Positions 17,115 to 26,466 of a stretch of 64,000 bases of DNA are shown here, piece by piece; positions within the stretch are counted from its first letter, which is position 1; each line of letters opens with the position of its first letter. The position numbers and the translations under genes were made by a program. Under the pieces are notes generated by a model, which saw only the letters and a list, made by a program, of their open reading frames with translations, ran no database searches and was not told the DNA's origin. This DNA is from Celerinatantimonas yamalensis (lineage in GTDB: Bacteria > Pseudomonadota > Gammaproteobacteria > Enterobacterales > Celerinatantimonadaceae), in the NCBI RefSeq assembly GCF_046054155.1, contig NZ_JBEQCT010000005.1, forward strand, positions 233,255 through 297,254, written 5' to 3'.

Positions 17115-18166
17115 TGAATCATTCTTTATTACTGAGTTGTCGTAGTGGTTTTGAAAGTGATTGCGCCGCTGAGATCCAGCAACGCGCATCCCAATTGCAA
17201 GTGGCTGGGTTTGCACGTACGAAGCCTGAGCAAGGCTATGTTTTGTTTGAATGCTTTGGTGCAGATGATGCTGCGCGACTGCACCGAGAATTGGATTTTC
17301 GTCAACTAGTCTTTACTCGACAGTGGCAGGTCGTCACGGCACAATTAGATGTTGATCAAGGCGACCGAATTACACCAATCATACAAGCGTTAACCGAACT
17401 ACCACCTTGCGCAAGATTGGCACAGGATTGGCCTGATACCAATGAGGGTAAACAAATGTCAGGCTTTTGTAAGAAGTTTTCCAGACCGTTAGAAAATGCA
17501 CTGGGGGAAAAACTTCTCGCTAAAAGTGATTGTGTGCTGCAGTTATTTTGGTTAAATGGTACAACGTTGTATATCGGCTATCGACTTATTGCTAATAGCA
17601 GCCCCTATTCGATGGGAATTTTGCGATTGCGACAACCCTCTGAGGCACCTAGTCGTTCGACCCTTAAGCTGGATGAAGCCTTTTCTATTTTGCTGAATGA
17701 ACAAGAGCGAGAGCTGTATGTGCAAAGTGGTCAACAAGCGGTTGATTTAGGAGCTTGTCCGGGTGGCTGGACCTACCAATTGGTGCGTCGAAGTATGTAT
17801 GTTGCAGCCGTTGATAATGGCTTGATGGCAGAAAATCTGATGGCATCCGGTCAGGTACGGCATTACCGTGAAGATGGCTTTAAGTTTGAGCCCATTAAAC
17901 ATAATATTAGCTGGTTAGTGTGTGATATGGTTGAGAAGCCCTCTCGCGTGACCCAGTTGATGCTTAAATGGCTTACTCAAAGGTGGTGTCGTTACGCGAT
18001 ATTTAACCTGAAATTGCCAATGAAAAAGCGTTTTGCTGAAGTTGAACAAGATTTGCAGCAGCTCAAAAAAGGGTTAGCACAAACGGGACTGCATTTCGAA
18101 GTCCGGGCGAAACACCTTTATCATGACCGCGAAGAGATTACGGTATTTGCTTGTATTCATTCTTGA
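17114..18166 (+). CDS. rlmM: RlmM, 23S rRNA 2'-O-ribose C2498 methyltransferase
   Basis: Methylates the ribose of C2498 in the peptidyl transferase region of 23S rRNA with S-adenosylmethionine. The 350-residue protein has an N-terminal THUMP-type half and a C-terminal Rossmann methyltransferase. DLGACPGGWTYQLV is the SAM motif, REDGFKF and WLVCDMVEKP follow, and LKLPMKKRF plus YHDREEITVF give the catalytic lysine and glutamate. The ATG shares its A with the ygdD stop (TGATG); a GTG one codon earlier is less likely. Confidence 0.96.
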   Translation: MNHSLLLSCRSGFESDCAAEIQQRASQLQVAGFARTKPEQGYVLFECFGADDAARLHRELDFRQLVFTRQWQVVTAQLDVDQGDRITPIIQALTELPPCARLAQDWPDTNEGKQMSGFCKKFSRPLENALGEKLLAKSDCVLQLFWLNGTTLYIGYRLIANSSPYSMGILRLRQPSEAPSRSTLKLDEAFSILLNEQERELYVQSGQQAVDLGACPGGWTYQLVRRSMYVAAVDNGLMAENLMASGQVRHYREDGFKFEPIKHNISWLVCDMVEKPSRVTQLMLKWLTQRWCRYAIFNLKLPMKKRFAEVEQDLQQLKKGLAQTGLHFEVRAKHLYHDREEITVFACIHS

Positions 18167-18186
18167 TGAAAAGGGTTTTTCTATTG

Positions 18187-18215
18187 CTCCCCAATAACAC
18201 CGGGTTATTGGGGAG
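18187..18215. terminator. Bidirectional hairpin between rlmM and the isocitrate dehydrogenase gene
   Basis: CTCCCCAATAAC and GTTATTGGGGAG form a perfect 12-bp stem with a 5-base loop between two convergent genes. The U-run is poor on both strands, but stem strength and position fit a shared terminator. Confidence 0.65.
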
Positions 18216-18231
18216 TGTCTTATATTGATGT

Positions 18232-19239
18232 TTACAGGCGCTCAATAATAGCTTGAGTGAACTCATCGGTTGAACCGTTACCACCCAAATCGCGGGTGGT
18301 GCGATCGCCTTCAAGAATAGTCGTTTTAAGTGCCGCTAAAATATGGTTGGCTTGGTCATTCATTCCCAAATACTGCAGCATCTGGATGCTGGCTAGGATT
18401 ATGGATGTTGGATTCGCAATATTTTTTCCTGCAATATCAGGTGCACTGCCATGGACAGCTTCAAAAATTGCTGCATGTTCGCCAATGTTGGCACCGGGTG
18501 CCATCCCTAAACCACCGACGAGGCCGGCGCATAAGTCAGAAATAATATCGCCAAATAAGTTAGTGGTAACAATGACATCAAAGCGTTCAGGATACATCAC
18601 CAGATTCATGCAAGCGGCATCGATGATCATTTCTTCACTGATAATATCGTTGTATTCTTTAGCAATTTCGCGAGCTACTTCTAAAAAGAGTCCAGAGGTG
18701 GTTTTAAGAATGTTTGCTTTATGTAATGTAGTGACTTTTTTACGCCCTTCACGGCGAGCCATTTCATAAGCAAAACGGATGACTCGTTCAGAACCTTGAC
18801 GTGTAATGACGCTTTTAGCTTCTGCATGGGTGCGTTCATCATTGATGATTTGTCCTTCGCCAGAATACATCCCTTCGGTGTTTTCCCGAATGGTCAGAAT
18901 ATCGATATCGCAGTAGCGTGCTTTGGTGCCAGCAAATGTACGAACAGGGCGAACATTGGCATATAGCTCAAAATGTTTGCGTAGGCTAACGTTAATAGAA
19001 GTAAAGCCTTTGCCAACGGGCGTTGTTAGCGGGCCTTTTAATGCCACTTTGTTGGCTTCAATCAGATCGAGCGTCTGCTGTGGAATCAGCTCACCTGTTG
19101 CATCTAACGCGCTCATCCCGGCGAGAGCATAATCATAGGTAAAATCACATCCGGCGTGGTCAAGAATTTGAATCGCACTTTTAACAATATCGGGGCCGAT
19201 GCCATCACCTGGGATGATGGTTATTCTGGTTTTTGACAT
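18232..19239 (-). CDS. NAD-type isocitrate dehydrogenase
   Basis: An isocitrate/isopropylmalate dehydrogenase-fold enzyme of 335 residues, the short form typical of NAD-dependent isocitrate dehydrogenases (related to the mitochondrial IDH3 and bacterial homologues), not the 415-residue NADP enzyme Icd of E. coli. ITIIPGDGIGPDI begins the fold. NVSLRKHFELYANVRPVR carries the substrate phosphate/carboxylate arginines, LTIRENTEGMYSG the active-site loop, then LHKANI and DACMNLV with the metal aspartate nearby, and AVHGSAPDIAGKNIANPT the cofactor site. The ATG at 19239 follows AGGAAG. Isopropylmalate or tartrate activity is less likely because of the SxN/RENTEG pattern, but it is not excluded. 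Confidence 0.85.
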   Translation of the reverse strand: MSKTRITIIPGDGIGPDIVKSAIQILDHAGCDFTYDYALAGMSALDATGELIPQQTLDLIEANKVALKGPLTTPVGKGFTSINVSLRKHFELYANVRPVRTFAGTKARYCDIDILTIRENTEGMYSGEGQIINDERTHAEAKSVITRQGSERVIRFAYEMARREGRKKVTTLHKANILKTTSGLFLEVAREIAKEYNDIISEEMIIDAACMNLVMYPERFDVIVTTNLFGDIISDLCAGLVGGLGMAPGANIGEHAAIFEAVHGSAPDIAGKNIANPTSIILASIQMLQYLGMNDQANHILAALKTTILEGDRTTRDLGGNGSTDEFTQAIIERL

Positions 19240-19399
19240 AGCTACTTCCTGAGACATAGGTTGTTTTCTAGTAGAGCCCTTGCTCCACCGTTCTTTTTAC
19301 ATTTATCTTACTCTTTTTACAAAAAAATTACACTTGGTCTGATAGGATCACGTCTAAAGATAGATCATTATATTGCGCGATACATAATGGTTGAACATA

Positions 19400-20200
19400 C
19401 TATTTACCAGAGTGATAGCGAAGTTGCTTGAGGTTGAAGCCCAGTGGTAAATCGGTTAGCAATTGCATTAATTTGGCGGTGAGCTTGGCATCATCTTGGT
19501 GAGCGAGCACTTTGTCAACGCGCGTATTTTCCCCTTTAGCGCATTGTAGCAATGCGTTTAATGAGCCATATTGTCCAATCAGCTGAGCGGCTGTTTTCGC
19601 ACCGATCCCAGGGACACCTTTGAGATTGACACTACTACTGCCAGTTAAAGCCCAATAATCAACTAGTTGCCTGCAATTGACTTGATAACGTTGCAAGACG
19701 CTATCAGGGGTTATCAATACTTTATTAAAATAATTATAAATGGTGAGCTGCGATTCACCAAGTAATTGCCAAAAACCATGATCAGTGGAAACAATAACGG
19801 TTGGTAAGTGGTGCTCTGTTGCTTTACTGGCAATAGTTGCGATCAAATCGTCGGCTTGAATGGCTGGATTTAACAGTGAATCAATTCCTTGAGTTAATAA
19901 TGAGTCTTGAATTGTTGCCAGTCCATCAGCAAGATAGGTTGGCATAGGTTGACGATTGGCTTTGTAGTCACTGTAGAGTGTGTTACGCCAATCGGGTCCA
20001 GCCTGGTCAAATACGGCCACAATATGACTCGGTATAAAGCGCTTTATAAGCTTTTCAATTGCACTGAGGGTGCTGCTCAATGTGGCTTGAAAACGTGCTT
20101 CTGGTTGTTGGTGTTGTTTTTGTGATATTGCATCGAAGCGCCGGATCAAATTTAGCGCATCGATGATCAGTAGTTGATTAGCTGTCACTAGGTTGACCAC
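19400..20200 (-). CDS. xni: Xni, flap endonuclease-like protein
   Basis: A FEN-family nuclease related to the 5'-3' exonuclease domain of DNA polymerase I. The 266 residues contain LLIIDALNLIRR, VAVFDQAGPDWR, the metal-site segment QADDLIATIAS, IVSTDHGFWQLL and the helix-hairpin-helix LKGVPGIGAKTAAQLIGQ. The start must be GTG: 20200 or, five codons later, 20185. Both lie inside the 3' end of ppnN, so it is coupled to that gene. The xni-ppnN neighbourhood matches E. coli. Confidence 0.92.
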   Translation of the reverse strand: MVNLVTANQLLIIDALNLIRRFDAISQKQHQQPEARFQATLSSTLSAIEKLIKRFIPSHIVAVFDQAGPDWRNTLYSDYKANRQPMPTYLADGLATIQDSLLTQGIDSLLNPAIQADDLIATIASKATEHHLPTVIVSTDHGFWQLLGESQLTIYNYFNKVLITPDSVLQRYQVNCRQLVDYWALTGSSSVNLKGVPGIGAKTAAQLIGQYGSLNALLQCAKGENTRVDKVLAHQDDAKLTAKLMQLLTDLPLGFNLKQLRYHSGK

Positions 20201-21551
20201 TAATTACACGATAACAAGGTTCATAATGGCTACCCGGCAGTTTCATTCGATGTTGAGCGATAAAGTCTTCAAGCAAAGCATCAAGCAGCTGGGTGATATG
20301 GGAATCACCATGAATTAAAAACGGTCCGTGTTCTTCAATCGATTTTATTCCTTCATCTTTAACATTCCCAGCAACAATGGCTGAAAAGGCACGACGTAGA
20401 TTTGCCGCAAGCAATTGTGGCGGCTGATTGGAATGCAAATTTAACTGGCTAACATTCTCATGCGTGGGTAAAAAAGGTTGTTGGAACAAAGGGTCAATCT
20501 GCAAACTCCAGTTAAATGAGTAAGCATCGCCCATAGCTCGGCGATAATCCTTCACTTTCGGCATGGCCTGTTTGATGATGCGAGCAACAGCACTCGCATC
20601 ATCAATAATAATCTGATAGTGCTTGCGTGCTGTATCCCCGAGTGTTGCGGCGACAAACTGATCAATGGAGCGAAAGTAGTTTTCGCTACTTTTGGGTCCT
20701 GTTAGAATAATCGGAATGGGTTGACGCGTATTCACTGGGGTCATCATTACCCCTAGCAAGTAAAGTAGCTCTTCAGCTGTTCCCGCTCCGCCTGGAAAAA
20801 TTACAATAGCATGCCCTAGACGCACAAATGCTTCGAGACGTTTTTCAATATCAGGCAAAATAACCAGTTCATTGACAATCGAGTTGGGGGGTTCAGCCGC
20901 GATAATGCTGGGCTCCGTTAAACCGATGTAACGACGATGATCAAAGCGTTGTTTGGCATGTCCAACTGTTGCGCCCTTCATCGGTCCTTCCATTGAGCCA
21001 GGCCCACAACCGGTACAGATGTTGAGCTCACGTAATCCGAGTTCTGAGCCAACTAGGTGGGTGTAATCATATTCTTCTTCACTAATTGAATGTCCGCCCC
21101 AACAGACCACTAGATTAGGATCCGCAGCTGAGTTAATTGTGCGAGCATTGCGTAAGATAGAAAAGATTAAATTGGTAATATGTGCTTGGCTGGTTGGATC
21201 AAAATAACTTTCTTGTTCTAATTGGCTGGAGACATAGAGAATATCACGTAATACGCTGAACAAATGTTCTTGAATACCGCGAATAATTTCACCATCGACA
21301 AAAGCCTCTTCAGGCGGATTGAGCAGTTCGAGTTTGACACCTCGTTCGCGACTTAACAGATTAATATCAAAGGTTTCACATCGATTTAAAATGTCACGAC
21401 TGGAATCTGTTTGCGCTCCGGAATTGAGTACAGCAAGGCTGCAATTACGATATAACTGATAAAGTTCACTGGATGCAGTTCGAGTCAGTTGGCTGACTTC
21501 CAATTGGGAGAGTAAATTCATACTACCAACTGGATTAACATAGGTAATCAT
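20178..21551 (-). CDS. ppnN: PpnN, pyrimidine/purine nucleotide 5'-monophosphate nucleosidase
   Basis: Cleaves nucleoside monophosphates to base and ribose 5-phosphate. In E. coli it is activated by (p)ppGpp and balances purine pools under stress. The 457 residues match E. coli PpnN throughout: PVGSMNLLSQLEVSQL at the N terminus, RTASSELYQLYRNCSLAVLN, RGVKLELLNPPEEAFVDG, then the LOG-type catalytic core with GCGPGSMEGPMKGA, VILPDIEKRLEAFVRLGH and FPGGAGTAEELLYLLG. It overlaps xni at its end and follows the diguanylate cyclase gene by about 50 bases. Confidence 0.96.
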   Translation of the reverse strand: MITYVNPVGSMNLLSQLEVSQLTRTASSELYQLYRNCSLAVLNSGAQTDSSRDILNRCETFDINLLSRERGVKLELLNPPEEAFVDGEIIRGIQEHLFSVLRDILYVSSQLEQESYFDPTSQAHITNLIFSILRNARTINSAADPNLVVCWGGHSISEEEYDYTHLVGSELGLRELNICTGCGPGSMEGPMKGATVGHAKQRFDHRRYIGLTEPSIIAAEPPNSIVNELVILPDIEKRLEAFVRLGHAIVIFPGGAGTAEELLYLLGVMMTPVNTRQPIPIILTGPKSSENYFRSIDQFVAATLGDTARKHYQIIIDDASAVARIIKQAMPKVKDYRRAMGDAYSFNWSLQIDPLFQQPFLPTHENVSQLNLHSNQPPQLLAANLRRAFSAIVAGNVKDEGIKSIEEHGPFLIHGDSHITQLLDALLEDFIAQHRMKLPGSHYEPCYRVISGQPSDS

Positions 21552-21603
21552 AACAACTCCGATTTAGCTCAATGCGTTGTACTGTTCAATCAACAGATTT
21601 TTT

Positions 21604-23193
21604 TCAAAGAATAATATTGGTGAGGTTTGGTTGTTTATTTTTTGCTTCATATAAGGCTTGGTCAGCTCGCTCAAACGCATCAAGTAACCGATCACTATCG
21701 CGAAATAATGTGGCTCCGATGGATGCGGTAATACTGACTTGCTGCTGTTTAAATCGAAAAGGTAGACTGCTAACATGATCTCGAATATGATCAAGCGGTA
21801 ATAGCAGATCGTCCGCATTTATATTAGGCATCAGAATTACAAATTCTTCACCACCAAAACGGGCGAGAAAATCAGTATCGCGCAGTGAACTTTGCAATGC
21901 TCGAGCTATAACTTTAAGGGCTTTATCACCAGCAAGATAACCAAATTGTTGATTGATCGTGCGAAAATGATCAAGGTCGATAATGGCGATCCCTAAATCA
22001 TACCCATAACGCCGCCAGCGTTTATACTCTAATTCCATCCGCTCATCTAATGCACAGCGATTATAGATTTGTGTCAGAGTATCAATAAAAAGTTGATGCT
22101 TTTGAGTGCTGACGTATTGCTCTTGCTGTTCAGATTGTTTGCGAACTTGTTCAAGTTGGCTTTCGAGATCATTTAAACGGTTAGTTAAATCTCCAATTTC
22201 CGTTTCTAACTGTTCATTATCTTTAAATAGAAGACCTAGCTGTACCATCCGTTGTTGAAGTAGCTTTTTCGCATGGTCAAGATCAGCGACGGTTTTAATC
22301 TCAACCCCTAAATTGACCACTTGGCGCTTTAATGACTTATGCTGGGTGGCGTAACGTTGCTGGATTAACTTGGCTGCTTCAACACTTAAATCAAATTGTT
22401 TATCCATCTGGCGCAAATCGGCATTGAGTGAAACCAGATACTCTTGAGTGACTTTGCGCTCTTCTCGAAGCCCATCTAGCATTAATTGAATCACCCGTTG
22501 ACAGATACTGGGGATAAGTTCAGGAGCAATGCCGTCTAATAATTGACTCCTAATCTGGTTAAGTTCTTCGTTTGTTTTGGTTTGAAAGTCTAGCTCACTA
22601 ATCATTCGCTGCAGTTCATCACAAATACGTTGATGTTGCTGTGTATCAAGAAGGCTGCGTTTAGGCGTGTGCTCAGGGGCGCTATCTTTAATGGTAAAAC
22701 CGCCAGGTTTGTTGGCGACCGCCTGATGGTAAAACTCTAAAATTTCTGTGAGTCGGTCTAAATTTTCTTGATAACTATAGGGAATGGGTTGTTGTTTAAA
22801 ATTCTTTAATTGTTGGCGTAGCTTTGGCGGCAATCCATTGACTTGACCTAATTGCTCTCCACTGTATTGGATCACCGATTGTAAGCGCAATAAATTGGTC
22901 TCATGACTACGATAATGTTGGTTCACTAGTCTAGATACCTGTTCAATCTGAGGTTGCAGCTGCGTGAGTGCAATCCCTTTGTCAAGTTGTCGACGCAGCT
23001 CTGCTAGACGGTTATCAAGCGCACGATCAACACCTCGACACATTAAGCACATATGGTTGATTAACTGATAGACACTCTGATAGTCGGGTACAGCTGAGGT
23101 CGATTTCGATCGCCCAGTTGAGGCTGAATCACTTCGACCTAACTGTTGTTGTACTTGCTCTAGTTGTTTGAGGACAGAATTGACATCATTCAT
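21604..23193 (-). CDS. Cytoplasmic GGDEF diguanylate cyclase with long coiled-coil N-terminus
   Basis: A 529-residue protein with no signal peptide or membrane helix. The first ~320 residues are helical, rich in Q and L, with heptad-like stretches and a strong coiled coil around 300-345 (DNEQLETEIGDLTNRLNDLE). The C-terminal GGDEF domain is complete: FIDTLTQIYNR, IIDLDHFRTINQQFGYLAGD, and active-site ARFGGEEF (GGEEF at 447-451). RDTD at 438-441 is five residues upstream, the RxxD inhibitory site. It should therefore make c-di-GMP and be product-inhibited. The sensory input is unknown. It lies between ppnN and the TPR gene, all on the minus strand. Confidence 0.9.
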   Translation of the reverse strand: MNDVNSVLKQLEQVQQQLGRSDSASTGRSKSTSAVPDYQSVYQLINHMCLMCRGVDRALDNRLAELRRQLDKGIALTQLQPQIEQVSRLVNQHYRSHETNLLRLQSVIQYSGEQLGQVNGLPPKLRQQLKNFKQQPIPYSYQENLDRLTEILEFYHQAVANKPGGFTIKDSAPEHTPKRSLLDTQQHQRICDELQRMISELDFQTKTNEELNQIRSQLLDGIAPELIPSICQRVIQLMLDGLREERKVTQEYLVSLNADLRQMDKQFDLSVEAAKLIQQRYATQHKSLKRQVVNLGVEIKTVADLDHAKKLLQQRMVQLGLLFKDNEQLETEIGDLTNRLNDLESQLEQVRKQSEQQEQYVSTQKHQLFIDTLTQIYNRCALDERMELEYKRWRRYGYDLGIAIIDLDHFRTINQQFGYLAGDKALKVIARALQSSLRDTDFLARFGGEEFVILMPNINADDLLLPLDHIRDHVSSLPFRFKQQQVSITASIGATLFRDSDRLLDAFERADQALYEAKNKQPNLTNIIL

Positions 23194-23296
23194 AGGGTGT
23201 GCCGAGTGCCTCGCTTAATGATTTTTCGAGTATAGGAGCATACCATGAGGTCTAGGAGAGGAAAACAATTCATCTAACTAGAACGCGTGGATATAT

Positions 23297-23325
23297 ATGA
23301 ATGTAGTTCATTGAGCTACATTCAT
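23297..23325 (-). terminator. Hairpin directly after the TPR protein gene
   Basis: ATGAATGTAG and CTACATTCAT form a perfect 10-bp stem with a 9-base loop that touches the stop codon of the TPR gene. It lacks a U-run, so termination is uncertain; it may instead protect the 3' end of the queF-TPR transcript. Confidence 0.4.
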
Positions 23326-25556
23326 TAATGTTTGGCTGATGTAGGTATGACTGAACTGATGATAGCTTTGTTGTCGGTCGATGAGACAACTTTCACCAAA
23401 CCTTTATGGACTGCATCTTGAATATCCTGATTGATCTGTTCTGATTGAAAAAATGCAGCGGGCGAGCAAGACAACGCGCGTAACACCACCCATTGATGCA
23501 GCTTGCTATTAGCGGTCTGTGCAATCGCCATTTCAAGTGCCATATGTGCAATCTCCACGAGTCCTGAATCGCTGATAGCATCGGGTGATCGATTCAAAAA
23601 AGGGCTTAAACAGCAACCGATCGCGACTCGATATGGGAGTTGGCGAGTGTGGATAAACTGACTGACAATATCTAATAGTTGTTCGCATAGTTGCTCGGGT
23701 TCTTGCGCATCATAAGGGGTGATAAATAGATAACTCGTGCCACCTAAATGGCAAGCCAGATAGCGTTCCCCTAAGTGGTGATAGATATGATGGGCAAACG
23801 ATGTTTCTAGCTGCTTGCGCTGTGCAAAGCCACTGTGTTGGTTTTGAAACATTTCACCGCACAGTCGCATCATTACAATCACATGACTAGAACTTGGAGA
23901 TAAGCCGTTGTTCATTGGATAATGACCGAGTCGTCGCAACTGTTTAAGAGGTCGGTCAGCCGTTTCTAATGATGGCCAACCAGTCCGCGGGTTGTAATAG
24001 AGTCGGTCTATTAATTCTCGTCGCTGGGCGTAATTTTGTCGTAAACGCAATTTCGCTGTGAGCCAGAATATAAATAACACTAAGCACAAAACGATTAAAA
24101 TGATAATAAGAAGACGCCGATCATTACTTTGCTGTTGTAGCCGCTGATTGGCTTGGAGTAGCTGGTTTACCTGTTGTTGTTGCTCAATAAACTGATAGTG
24201 ATTGGCAAATTGTGTTTGGCTTATATGACGCTGCAACTGCTGATAATTTTGCATCAAATGATGGTAGAGCTTGTAGTGAATGAGTGCTTGCTCATACGCC
24301 CCACTTTGCTGATAGGCAATTGCCAATAGGTGTTCGATTTTATCTGCGTTAGTGCTTGAGGGAAGTTGCGTCGTGAGCTGTTCAGCTTTAGTTAATTGTA
24401 AAATCGCGAGCGCAGGCTCTTGGTTAGCAATATGAATTTCACTTAATAGAATCAGTGTTTTCACCAACCAGAGCGGCGCTATCGGGTTTTGAAAATAATG
24501 ACGAGCGATATTTAGATGTTCTAATGCTTGTGTACTATTTTGATTAAGTAAATAGGTTTGCCCTAACCAAAAATCGATTTTGGCAACAAGGCGCCAACTC
24601 TGGCTTTGTCGCGCAATATCTTGAGCATTTAAATAATGCACCAGCGCTAAATCATAATTATGCATTTGTTGATAAATAAGAGCTATGTCAGCCACACTCC
24701 GAGCGATAAGCGCGGTATTTCCTAATTGCTCAGCAGCACCGATGGCATTTTGCTGGTAATGAATGGCCTTTGACCATTGAGGCTGCTGCTGATAAATCTG
24801 ACTTAAATAATGATGTAAATGATTACGTAAAAAGCTTGCTGCCGGGCTTTGGGATGAAGCATAGCGAATCGCTTGTGTATAGTGTGTGAGTGCCTGTTCA
24901 AGTTGACCACTGTGTTGATAATAAAGCCCTAACCAAGTTTGCGCCCACCCTAATAAAATAGGATGGTGACTTTGCTTTGCTAACGATAATGCTTGATTAA
25001 ATAAATTCTGAGCAATCACTTGGTGTTGCTGCTGAAGCTGTAAACGGGCGTCAGTTAGGATCATTTCAAAGTGGATTAATAAAGGAAGGGCTGTCAGTTG
25101 GCTGATAGCTTGCTGCGCTTTGACAAAAGCGATGCGAGCTTGATCGACTTGTGAATTAACCAATAATAGTTGGGTTTGAATGAGATAAGAACGCGCGCTA
25201 AGCTGCGGCGAATTTCCTTTTTGCTGGGTGATCGCCTCATGAATATGGGCCAATGCTCGGATAGGACTCCCGTTTAAGTTAGCGCATAAGGCCATCAGCT
25301 GATACATCACTATTGATGAGGAATCGCTCGATTGTTGGGTGACTTGGGATTGGCTTGATAGTGCGCTGAGGCGGTGGTTTAATTGCTGTTCACATTGCCC
25401 AGGATTTTGCAGCATTAATTGCTGATAGTTGCTTAAACTATTGGGTAAAGGTAGTACTCCAATGCCATAAGCTTGACAGGGAATGGCAACCAAATACTGA
25501 GCTAACAGTAAGAGGCCCCATCCTAACTTAACGTAATTGATGACCTTATTATTCAT
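23325..25556 (-). CDS. TPR sensor-like membrane protein with degenerate GGDEF-like domain
   Basis: A 743-residue protein of unknown function. It opens with a hydrophobic signal segment (LGWGLLLLAQYLVAIPCQA) and continues with about ten tetratricopeptide repeats spanning residues ~90-430 (for example LGWAQTWLGLYYQHSGQLEQ, ALVHYLNAQDIARQ), which should lie in the periplasm. A transmembrane helix (about 482-499, LLIIILIVLCLVLFIFWL) follows. The cytoplasmic C-terminal ~200 residues resemble a GGDEF fold, but the signature is replaced by HLGGTSYLF (near 603), so no cyclase activity is expected. This layout suggests a signal transducer, perhaps working with the neighbouring active GGDEF protein. 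It begins 3 bases after queF and is probably cotranscribed with it. Confidence 0.82.
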   Translation of the reverse strand: MNNKVINYVKLGWGLLLLAQYLVAIPCQAYGIGVLPLPNSLSNYQQLMLQNPGQCEQQLNHRLSALSSQSQVTQQSSDSSSIVMYQLMALCANLNGSPIRALAHIHEAITQQKGNSPQLSARSYLIQTQLLLVNSQVDQARIAFVKAQQAISQLTALPLLIHFEMILTDARLQLQQQHQVIAQNLFNQALSLAKQSHHPILLGWAQTWLGLYYQHSGQLEQALTHYTQAIRYASSQSPAASFLRNHLHHYLSQIYQQQPQWSKAIHYQQNAIGAAEQLGNTALIARSVADIALIYQQMHNYDLALVHYLNAQDIARQSQSWRLVAKIDFWLGQTYLLNQNSTQALEHLNIARHYFQNPIAPLWLVKTLILLSEIHIANQEPALAILQLTKAEQLTTQLPSSTNADKIEHLLAIAYQQSGAYEQALIHYKLYHHLMQNYQQLQRHISQTQFANHYQFIEQQQQVNQLLQANQRLQQQSNDRRLLIIILIVLCLVLFIFWLTAKLRLRQNYAQRRELIDRLYYNPRTGWPSLETADRPLKQLRRLGHYPMNNGLSPSSSHVIVMMRLCGEMFQNQHSGFAQRKQLETSFAHHIYHHLGERYLACHLGGTSYLFITPYDAQEPEQLCEQLLDIVSQFIHTRQLPYRVAIGCCLSPFLNRSPDAISDSGLVEIAHMALEMAIAQTANSKLHQWVVLRALSCSPAAFFQSEQINQDIQDAVHKGLVKVVSSTDNKAIISSVIPTSAKH

Positions 25557-25559
25557 GCG

Positions 25560-26405
25560 TTATTGGCGGATGAGTCGGTGATGGCTGGTGTGCAGTTCGA
25601 AGTTACTACGAAACGGATTAATATCTAATCCGCCCCGACGGGTATAACGAGCTGAAACCGATAAGGTCTTAGGCTGACAATACTTCATAATATCGACAAA
25701 GATACGTTCGACGCATTGCTCATGAAACTCATTATGACGGCGAAATGAGATAATATATCGTAACAGTGCCTCATGATCGATTTGCGGGCCTTGATAGCGA
25801 ATAGTTACGCTGCCCCAGTCAGGTTGGCTGGTCACCAAGCAATTTGATTTAAGTAAGTTGCTCGAAAGCGTTTCGTTTATCACCGCGCCAGTTGCTGCAT
25901 TTTTTAGCAGTTCGGGATCAAATTCATAACGTTCAACACAGATATCTAAATCGTCAATTAATTGCCCTTCAGGTTGTTCGATATGAACGCTGTGATTCAG
26001 TTCAAAGAGTACAACGCTGACATCGCCTTGCACACACTGAATAAGATCTCGAGTGATGGTTTCTTGAACGCTCGACCAATTGTCGAACTGTGTCTGGTTA
26101 AAACTATTGAGATAGAGTTTAAATGACTTTGATTCAACCAAATTGACAGAAGCGACAGCAATTCTGACTTCACCAATGGCGACCACCGGTTTGCCTTTGC
26201 GATTAAGCCACGATAATTCATAGAGTGTCCAGCGATCATAACCATCAAAAGGAAGTTGGCCCGTAAGCTCAAGCTGGTCGCGATTGAGTTGTCTAGGTAC
26301 GCCTTGCAGTAACTTAGCACTATAGTGCTCTATATAACGGCTATGTTGCCCCAATTGTAACTTTGAAAGTTCGGGTGCATTTTGATAATCAGATGATTCG
26401 GCCAT
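25560..26405 (-). CDS. queF: QueF, NADPH-dependent 7-cyano-7-deazaguanine reductase
   Basis: Reduces preQ0 to preQ1 in queuosine synthesis. The 281-residue, two-domain (unimodular tandem T-fold) form matches E. coli QueF: LLQGVPRQLNRDQLEL, TLYELSWLNRKGKPVVA, ESKSFKLYLNSFNQTQF (QueF motif for NADPH), then the catalytic cysteine in LLKSNCLVTSQPDWG (about residue 188), FHEQCVERIF, and the C-terminal ARYTRRGGLDINPFRS. The ATG at 26405 is preferred over an in-frame GTG four codons upstream. It is divergent from syd, as in E. coli. Confidence 0.96.
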   Translation of the reverse strand: MAESSDYQNAPELSKLQLGQHSRYIEHYSAKLLQGVPRQLNRDQLELTGQLPFDGYDRWTLYELSWLNRKGKPVVAIGEVRIAVASVNLVESKSFKLYLNSFNQTQFDNWSSVQETITRDLIQCVQGDVSVVLFELNHSVHIEQPEGQLIDDLDICVERYEFDPELLKNAATGAVINETLSSNLLKSNCLVTSQPDWGSVTIRYQGPQIDHEALLRYIISFRRHNEFHEQCVERIFVDIMKYCQPKTLSVSARYTRRGGLDINPFRSNFELHTSHHRLIRQ

Positions 26406-26466
26406 AGTATTTGTCACTTGTCTACGATAGGCTTAAGTGTAACTGAATCAACGACGAAACTCATCT

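Noticed and set aside
26406..26466. PreQ1 or other riboswitch ahead of queF
   Set aside because: The queF-syd spacer is only 61 bases and shows no preQ1-type hairpin/A-rich tail.
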